Below, in pieces: positions 58,201 to 64,000 of a stretch of DNA of 64,000 nucleotides. Source of the DNA: Incurvaria masculella (Eukaryota > Arthropoda > Insecta > Lepidoptera > Incurvariidae); the NCBI GenBank assembly GCA_946894095.1, contig OX335657.1:9672001-9736000 (forward strand). The letters are read 5' to 3'. The notes under the pieces were generated by a model. That model made no database searches. It was not told the origin of the DNA and worked only from the letters and a program-made list of their open reading frames with translations. Both the position numbers and the translations under genes were made by a program. Position 1 is the stretch's first letter, and each line of letters starts with the position of its first letter.

Positions 58201-60804
58201 TTTCTAAATAAGAAAAAGTATACCTGCAAGTTAAAATATTATCACTTAAAACGCAATAAAATGCAGATACCAGGCGTCGCCAACCGATGGCCCAGGATGA
58301 TCGCTCAGGAGGCCAGTTCAAGAAATGGAAAGTTTTGAGAATGGAAAAAGTACGAACTGCAGGTACAGTCCAGCGGCCTTATTGCCGAACAGCGACTGTC
58401 GCTGCCAGCGTCAGTGTCGCTGCTAACGAGACATCGCATACCAAATTTTGCGGCTACCGTTACTGCGGATAAAAGATAGGCAACCGCAATGAATTTTTAT
58501 CTGTAGCCGCCATCGACATAGTCTATGTCGTCGGTATCGGCAAGTCGATGGTAGCCGAAAAATCTTGTATGCGATGGCTCGTTAGCAGCGATATTGATGC
58601 TGGCAGCGACTATCGCTGTTCGGCAATAAGGCCGCAGTACCCGAAGTCCCAGTTGTCACCTAAATTGCCGTTTACGGCAAACCGATCGACTCGTGTTTTC
58701 AAATGTATGGACAAATTGAAAATCGCGCGCAGTGGGCGTTAAGCGAACTAACATTTGCGAGTCCGACTTTGATTTGACAGCTTACTCAACATTGCCGTAA
58801 ATACGTCGACGTTGCCATTTACGTCGACTCCGCGTTTTCATACAAATCGGAAGACCGAGTTTGACTTTGACAGCTTGAAGAAGTAAAACCACAGAATATC
58901 TAGTAAAAACTTGTATGGAGTTTGACGTTTTTACGGAACTTCGAAGTTACGTAAACGCCAATTTAGGTGAGAACTGAGACTACCATCACATGAAGCTCTA
59001 GGGGAAGGTGCAACAGGTAGGTTAGGTTAGGTTGGGTTATGCCCAGTGGCGTAGCACAGTTCACTAGCAACCGGTGCGGATCCCAAATTTGCCGCCCTCT
59101 TATTTTTGGGATTGATCATAAAAAATGACATTTTTTCCCGCCACCTGTGAACGCAACCGTCCACCGCCTCCGCCCCCCCCCCCCCCATGCTACGCCACTG
59201 GTTATGCCGCCCTTGGCGACGCCATGGGCTGCAAGCATGAGCAGCATTGCTTGCGGTAGCTCAAGAGAGAAAATATACACGGTTTTAATGAAGTTATGGT
59301 GCCCACCTGCTAAGTCCAGCAACTCCTTGTTGAGTTTGTGTTTCGATAACCAAATCAAACCATCCACTCCTTTGATTTGTTTTCTGATCTCGTCCAGACT
59401 CTCTCCATCTTCATCTGAGTATGGAGACACTATAGTCTCTACTCTAAAAATGGTAAAATGGGCAAATGAATCGATGCTTTTATTCAAAGAAAGGGTTCGG
59501 TTTTTTTTAACAATTTAACTTAGGTCATTGCTTATTTAAGCTTAACATGCATTTCTGTTGTTTCTGATTACGTGCTTCAATATGAAAGTACTTTTTTGCA
59601 GTTCAAATAAATATACTTGATTCCAGCAGCTGACAAGTTATTTATGTTGTTTGTGTTTGGTTCCAACCTTAAGAGGATCCCTTAACACGGTGAGTTTAAT
59701 AGACAAATATAATATATTTCTATATGCTGCTCGAATTTGTAAAGAATTTGGCAGTAATAAAAAAAATATGCTTGTCTAATAAATAATATGTTGGAGTCAT
59801 GATTTCCTTTAATTTTATGCTAAGAATTAATGAAACACAGTAATTAAAAACATAAAATTAACTGCACAATCCTACGGCAAATTTGTTTTCCACCGGCAAT
59901 GGACGGCAATACCAAACACACCATGCATCATGCCGAGCCCAACGCACAGCATTTCCGCAGGAATTCGGTGCAACCTTAGCATTAGGGACCTTCCCTTTAT
60001 AAGTACAGTCAACCAAAGGTTAAAGGATACACTTCCGGTTAAACGTAAAAATGAATGGTGTTTAAATACAACCTCCGATTCAATTTTGTTAGGGTTTTGT
60101 TTACTCAATAGCTAGTAGACATCCTCGACTATGTTTGAATCTATACTCAACACTATAATTGTTTCCAAAAGTCAAAGTATTTCGTTCGACTGTAAAGCTA
60201 CATTCAGTTTCAGTTTCAGTTTCTTTATTTCCTCCATTAGATGTATTATATATTACACACTCGGATTCGTCATTTTTTTTCCTGTCGGTTCGATTACTTC
60301 TGGCGAAGAAGAGCCGACAAGAAACTTCGTCAGGTTGGTCATTGTATTATTATTTTTTCCAGTGATACTTACAAACTAGTTTACAGTGATTGATTGATTA
60401 CTACTGCTCACAAAGAACGTTATTATAAGAACATTATATACATTGTATACATTGAATTTGAAAAAGAAACCGGGCCATTTTTCATTACAGCTTCAACCAT
60501 TTTTCAACCGACTTAAAAAAAGAGGAGGAGGTTCTCAATTCGTCGGAATCTTTTTTCATCCAACGTAATGGTACCAACGGTGAGGGGCGGGCTCACAATT
60601 TTGACGAAAATCATCCGACTCAGAAAGAGAATGAAAAAGGTGCATGGAGACCGGGAGGGCATGGCCTCTGGCATGAGAAGAAAGGCCCCGCATAAAGATA
60701 AAGAAAGCTAACATTTTTATAATTATTACTTACTTATTTTTTAATAGCTCTAATCCGGCGGCTGGGAATCTCCTATTTACAATGAAAACTCTTCGTAATG
60801 CCAT
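53015..60804 (-). CDS. Grhpr: Glyoxylate/hydroxypyruvate reductase, copy B
   Basis: Seven coding exons on the minus strand: 60734-60804, 59307-59443, 56530-56719, 55331-55494, 54424-54588, 53497-53622 and 53015-53133. The product is 323 residues. Exons 3 to 6 have exactly the same lengths and phases as in copy A (190, 164, 165, 126 nt), which proves a tandem duplication. Signatures are [16 protein letters not shown], the nucleotide-binding loop [17 protein letters not shown], Arg in NIARGG, Glu in TPEPLP and His in VPHLGSAT, all intact. The first exon ([14 protein letters not shown]) differs from copy A. All introns are GT-AG. The TAA stop shares its last A with an AATAAA signal (53010-53015). 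Introns hold a recent MITE, a minisatellite, a GA tract and foldback elements. Confidence 0.93.
53858..54327. mobile_element. 472-bp-type MITE, copy 2, in reductase intron 5
   Basis: It is almost identical along its length to 9557-10028. The right flank is TTAA (54328-54331) but the left flank reads TCTA, so one target copy is mutated or the end is altered. It lies between exons 5 and 6 of copy B. Confidence 0.8.
54680..54848 (+). mobile_element. SINE copy in plus orientation (head type II)
   Basis: Head CGTAGCCTAGTGGCGCGGGG and B box GGGTTCAATATC are followed by the inverse body (GGTGTATTGGGCTAATATCA, GTATTAGCCATCCATGTCAG) and an A-run. The middle is deleted. This is the clearest plus-strand copy in the window. 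Confidence 0.75.
54893..55140 (+). repeat. Interspersed repeat related to 3700-4005
   Basis: It carries GACAACGCCCATGGGCTTTC, GCGAAACCATACC and GACCCCATAGATCAAT, which match the inverse of the early locus. It lies in intron 4 of copy B. A shorter relative at 53730-53830 is in intron 5. Confidence 0.5.
55237..55275. repeat. (AG)n microsatellite
   Basis: An uninterrupted AG tract of 39 bases in intron 4 of reductase copy B. It is likely to vary in length between individuals. Confidence 0.95.
55739..56157. repeat. Degenerate 46-bp minisatellite, about nine units
   Basis: The unit is roughly AGAATAATACAAGGTTAAAT followed by AGGCAAGGATAACTGACATC and TCAACT. About nine copies with scattered changes and small indels lie in intron 3 of copy B. 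Confidence 0.85.
56286..56352. repeat. Hairpin with TACAGGGTGTTAACGGAGG arms
   Basis: TACAGGGTGTTAACGGAGG and its exact inverse CCTCCGTTAACACCCTGTA are separated by about 26 bases. This looks like the minimal remnant of a MITE with TACAGGGTG ends. Confidence 0.7.
56758..57145. repeat. Two opposed copies of the CGAGTCCGACTCGC-type repeat
   Basis: A forward copy at 56758-57000 (TCCGTCCGTCCATCCGTC, CAGCTGAAATTTTCAC, CTCGCACTTGGCCGG) is followed by an inverted partial copy to 57145 (GGTTCATGAGATATAG, GACGGACGGACG, GCGGAGGCTTAGTA). They lie in intron 2 of copy B. Confidence 0.65.
57220..57906. mobile_element. 687-bp AT-rich foldback element
   Basis: ACATTAAGTTTGCAACAT and GTCCGGAAGATAGAAA at the left return inverted at the right (TTTCTATCTTCCGGGC, ATGTTGCAAACTTAATGT). 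Inner pairs such as TGTGAATTTGCAACAATTT / AAATTGTTGCAAATTCACA extend the symmetry to about 200 bp per arm. Confidence 0.75.
58371..58637. mobile_element. Foldback MITE with roughly 90-bp arms
   Basis: GCGGCCTTATTGCCGAACAG, GTCGCTGCCAGC and CGCTGCTAACGAG on the left are mirrored on the right (CTCGTTAGCAGCG, GCTGGCAGCGAC, CTGTTCGGCAATAAGGCCGC). It directly abuts the next MITE at 58652. Confidence 0.8.
58652..58975 (-). mobile_element. Full-length MITE (CCTAAATTGGCG family)
   Basis: Inverse of the 13674-13996 copy from GTTGTCACCTAAATTGCCG to GCCAATTTAGGTGAGAAC, with both terminal repeats present. It lies in intron 2 of reductase copy B. Confidence 0.8.
59890..60690. repeat. Cluster of SINE and other repeat fragments in intron 1
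   Basis: Two SINE fragments (about 59890-60010 and 60460-60690, the latter with AAAGAGAATGAAAAAGGTGC) flank a copy of the TCAGTTTCAGTTTCTT repeat (60195-60410). They lie in intron 1 of reductase copy B. Confidence 0.5.
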
Positions 60805-61170
60805 TTTCTGAAAACATAATTAAAAAAGATTTTGGGAACCTACTTATTTTCAACTTTAATTCAGTATTTCAAAAACAGCTTATTATAATTCAGATCGATT
60901 TATTAATACTATAATAAAATTATAAAAACTCTTGATTTCATATTTTTCAAGGAATTTATACCGGTGCGCTTGCGCTTCATATAGGTAATTGTGGATGGAT
61001 AATAGCAATGGTTACGGTAACTAGGTGTGTCTCACATAATAAAGTCATCACATATTTCGTGACATTAACTACGAATACATAATTCCAATGTTCAAACCGG
61101 TGCCTACATAATCAGTGTTGTTGGGTCATTCATAACTACGTATGATTTATCGTCTTTTTTTATGTAACTG

Positions 61171-61411
61171 GGGGTCCATTCAGGGCAAGAGTGAGTTCGA
61201 GTTCGTCACTAAATATCAACTCACTTTTTTAAATAGTCAATGTTTCCACACTTCTTGAACATCATTACAGTTAGGTAAAAATCTGTTCTGCCCCGTAAAT
61301 ACGTTGGAAGTATAAATAACGGTTCCGTTATTTAAATAATAATATATTTTTCAGATATTTTTAGGTTAACTCACTCCCGAACTCGAACTCACTCTTACCT
61401 GAATGGACCCC
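61171..61411 (+). mobile_element. 241-bp MITE, copy 1, with CTG target duplication
   Basis: Ends are GGGGTCCATTCAGGGCAAGA and the inverse. CTG occurs on both sides (61168-61170, 61412-61414), and the uninterrupted SINE has CTG once, so a 3-bp target duplication is directly visible. Confidence 0.85.
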
Positions 61412-61447
61412 CTGGACATGGATGGCTAATACCAAACTGACCGTCAG

Positions 61448-61689
61448 GGGGTCCATTCAGAGCAAGAGTGAGTTCGAGTTCGGGAGTGAGTTAACCTAAA
61501 AATAGCTGGGAAATATATTATTCTTTAAATAACGGAACCGTTATTTGTACTTCCAACGGATTTACGGGACAAACCAGATTTTTATCTAACTGTAATGATG
61601 TTCTAGAAGTGTGCAAACATTAACTATTTAAAAAAGTGAGTTGATATTTAGTGGCGAATTCGAACTCACTCTTACTCTGAATGGACCCC
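61448..61689 (-). mobile_element. 242-bp MITE, copy 2, inverted to copy 1
   Basis: The same element in opposite orientation, with ends GGGGTCCATTCAGAGCAAGA and the inverse. The flanks are CAG on the left and CTG on the right, so the target copy may carry a change. Both copies keep the internal AACGGAACCGTTAT core. Confidence 0.85.
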
Positions 61690-61744
61690 CTGATATTAGC
61701 TTAACACACCACATGGGAACTAGGTGCCATGCCAGGGGCTTAGC

Positions 61745-63260
61745 TGCTTACTGCTGAGTGGGCTGCGCAGAATAAATAAGGATAATAAATTAAGTAAATG
61801 CTTACCGGTTTAGAAAATACCTAGTCTGCAACACGGCACAAACCAGTAGTTCACTGATTCGTCGAGTCACTGTGATAACGTAGGATGTTTTAGTCTGGCC
61901 TCAAAAGATTGAGATAATGTTCTATTTACTCTGTGCGAATGTAGGAAGTTAAACAACATGTGGAGTGGGTGGAGTCAAATAATTATGTAATTTAAAAAAA
62001 ACAAAATGCCACCTTTTGGTGAATGGCAAAGCTATGTAGTAAGACATTATTGGGCATATGTACTTTCAGATAATTTGCTATTCACCAAGAGATGTCGCTA
62101 CCATGTAATCTGGAGCCCGCCTTGATTTTTTTACATTTGCAATACATTTTACATTCAAGACATTGTACATTATGTTACCGAGTTGATATGTACTTTTAGC
62201 TTATTCAATAATTACAATATGCTACTTACTTAGTAGATACCATTAACGCACAATGAGATTATAATTTGCAATAACGCACATTTCCACAACTATTTTACAC
62301 TTTATCTGCCTATTCGTATATTCGTTATTTCTAATATATATAGAAGTACCGGACAGCAAGAAATACCAGAGTAATAGCGATGGCATTAATGTTGATTAGT
62401 AAGGCAGTCTCTGTTTCGTCCCAATGTGCTTTATTAGCTCAATACTATAGTTCTTCTTATATGTAATTTTGATATATGCTCGTACCATATTTGATTTGAT
62501 CTTTCCAATATTAGTACATCGTAAGTGCCTCATACATGCACCTATATTCTTGTCCATTATATGATACATACATTCATGCTCAAAAAGTAGGTAACCAATG
62601 ATAATAATTAATTTCTTTATGATAATGGAATATCGAGGAAGAATGCAATGAATCGAGAATATGCAATATTTCACTGTCAAAAAAATCGCGAGGCAAGCGC
62701 ATTCCTGCAAGACATATGCGAATTTTTATCGTTTTTTTTTCGTAGGTTTACTCATTGTTTATTTATACAAATTGATGGGCCTGACCTACTGGCGAGCACC
62801 AAAAAGGCGGAAAGCTCGCTTTTGGATGTGCAGCTGTAAAGAAGCAGCCATTAATTTTAAAAGTGTCGGCTAGCACGCTTAATTGATTGCTGGTGCAAGT
62901 GTTTTATTTTATTGACCGAGCGAAGAGCGAAGCTCGAGTGTGGCGTCTCCATTTCAGATTGGGCAAAAATGCTTTCGTTTATCCGACTGTTCTCCTCTAC
63001 AGGTCGCATTTCTCAAACGATTATCGTTTAATCTCGTTCGATAATTATGTATTATAGATTGTTTAGTCGAATCATTCAGTCGAGAAAACAGATTTTATAG
63101 TGGTTGAGAAAGCGATTTTCTCGACGCAAAGAAAGTATGGCAATCAGGAACATTTTTGGTCTGCAGCAGGATTCGAACCGGTGACCTTTGGAAGTGGAAT
63201 TTAATAGTTTTTTTCTTAAAATTTTCGAAAGATTTAAAGAAACCTGAGCGGTTACCTATC
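61745..63260. other. Right-end DNA without recognised genes
   Basis: AT-rich DNA upstream of reductase copy B. The repeat pair member 62945-63020 (see 7385) and a single GGATTCGAACCGGTGACC (63172-63189), which looks like an inverse tRNA B-box region, are the only recognisable items. Confidence 0.4.
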
Positions 63261-63261
63261 T

Positions 63262-63885
63262 CGGCAAGTGAATAGCAGGTGAACATGCTAAAGAATATTA
63301 TTTTACGTTTACGGATAAACGTAAAATAATATGTCGAACAACAAATTATATTCGCTACCACTTAAACTGGCTCAAAGGCTGTATTATAAGTGGTAGGCTA
63401 GTTGTGTTCAACAATGTTCACCTACACACTGTTCTTGTGTTTTACAAACATTTCAGTCATTTGTCTGACAGTTGCATGGTACAAAATTCAGCTGAACGTC
63501 AGATGTAATCGCTCTCTTGCCTGTTCACCTGCTATTCACCCGGCGTGTTAACTTACCCTGAACTCGTATCAACCATAGTATAAAACCTCAAATTATGGGC
63601 AGATTTCTTGATTGGACCTTATAATATTGTTGTTTTCAGTACAAAAGTTCCACTATACCGTGTACATTCTTTGCCATTGCGCTGGAAGCCAATTTCCTCT
63701 AGCCACTAACAGCGGGCTTACCATATTAATTAACTCGCCGGGGAATAGCAGGTGAACAGGCAAGAGACTGATTAAATCTGACGTTTGGTTGCATTTAGTA
63801 CCATGCTAACTTTCATGCGACGTGTTATTCGGCCAAGTGAACTGAAATCACTGTTTTGCCTGTTCACCTGCTATTAACCTAGTGA
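63262..63885. repeat. Four copies of a TAGCAGGTGAACA motif in inverted pairs
   Basis: GTGAATAGCAGGTGAACA (63268) pairs with GTTCACCTGCTATTCAC (63523), and GGGAATAGCAGGTGAACAGG (63741) with CCTGTTCACCTGCTATTAAC (63859). This suggests two small elements of about 280 and 145 bp from one MITE family. Confidence 0.6.
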
Positions 63886-63914
63886 GTTATTAACAATCTT
63901 TCGTGTTTTCAATC

Positions 63915-64000
63915 CAGTTCAATGTAGCCGTGCTCATAAAGGGAAGGTTTGGCTGGCGTGGCACCTAATTCGTACGGGAATTACGTGTATGGGCTAATGT
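63915..64000 (+). mobile_element. SINE fragment at the window edge
   Basis: CCAGTTCAATGTAGCCGTG, GGGAAGGTTTGGCTGGCGTG and ATGGGCTAATGT match the inverse SINE body. It continues past the right edge. Confidence 0.5.

Larger units (their letters stand above)
61153..61740 (-). mobile_element. SINE interrupted by two MITEs
   Basis: The SINE body can be followed from the T-run with ATGTAACTG (61151-61170), through CTGGACATGGATGGCTAATA (61412-61447), to TGATATTAGCTTAACACACC and GGTGCCATGCCAGG (61691-61736). The two gaps are filled by the next two elements. Confidence 0.8.

Overview
The window looks like nuclear DNA of a moth or butterfly. It has short conserved coding exons separated by GT-AG introns, AT-rich non-coding DNA crowded with small inverted-repeat transposons and tRNA-derived SINEs, and short TTAGG-type repeats. 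Gene identity was judged by eye from translated exons. Splice sites were chosen so that reading phase is conserved from exon to exon.

Layout. 1-12.1 kb: intron 1 of a chloride intracellular channel gene (Clic, minus strand). Only its first coding exon (11842-11910) lies in the window; the rest is repeats. 14.8-21.7 kb: the splicing factor gene Syf2 (plus strand, two exons). Its single intron holds, in the opposite orientation, a 4.8 kb element with 28-bp terminal inverted repeats and a large transposase-like gene. 24.2-39.2 kb: a Tab2-type adaptor gene (minus strand) with a CUE domain, a coiled coil and a ubiquitin-binding NZF zinc finger. 41.2-43.6 kb: Lamtor3 (plus strand, three exons), a Ragulator subunit. 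46.2-60.8 kb: two tandem glyoxylate/hydroxypyruvate reductase genes (minus strand), each with seven coding exons of matching phase.

The cellular genes are ordinary housekeeping and signalling genes: splicing, TAK1 signalling, mTORC1 scaffolding and glyoxylate metabolism. They form no operon-like unit.

The unusual material is mobile DNA. The strongest candidate for something little described is the 15969-20779 element. Its protein of roughly 940 residues (two frames combined) resembles uncharacterised DUF7869-type proteins and carries acidic residues spaced like a DDE/D nuclease. Its TIR motif is echoed in a roughly 61-bp subterminal tandem array, and its frame is broken near the N-terminus. 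Other notable items are several TTAA-flanked foldback MITE families, two identical-family MITEs nested in one SINE, a very recent inverted duplication of a tRNA-Lys-like unit, and a GC-AG intron in one reductase paralogue.
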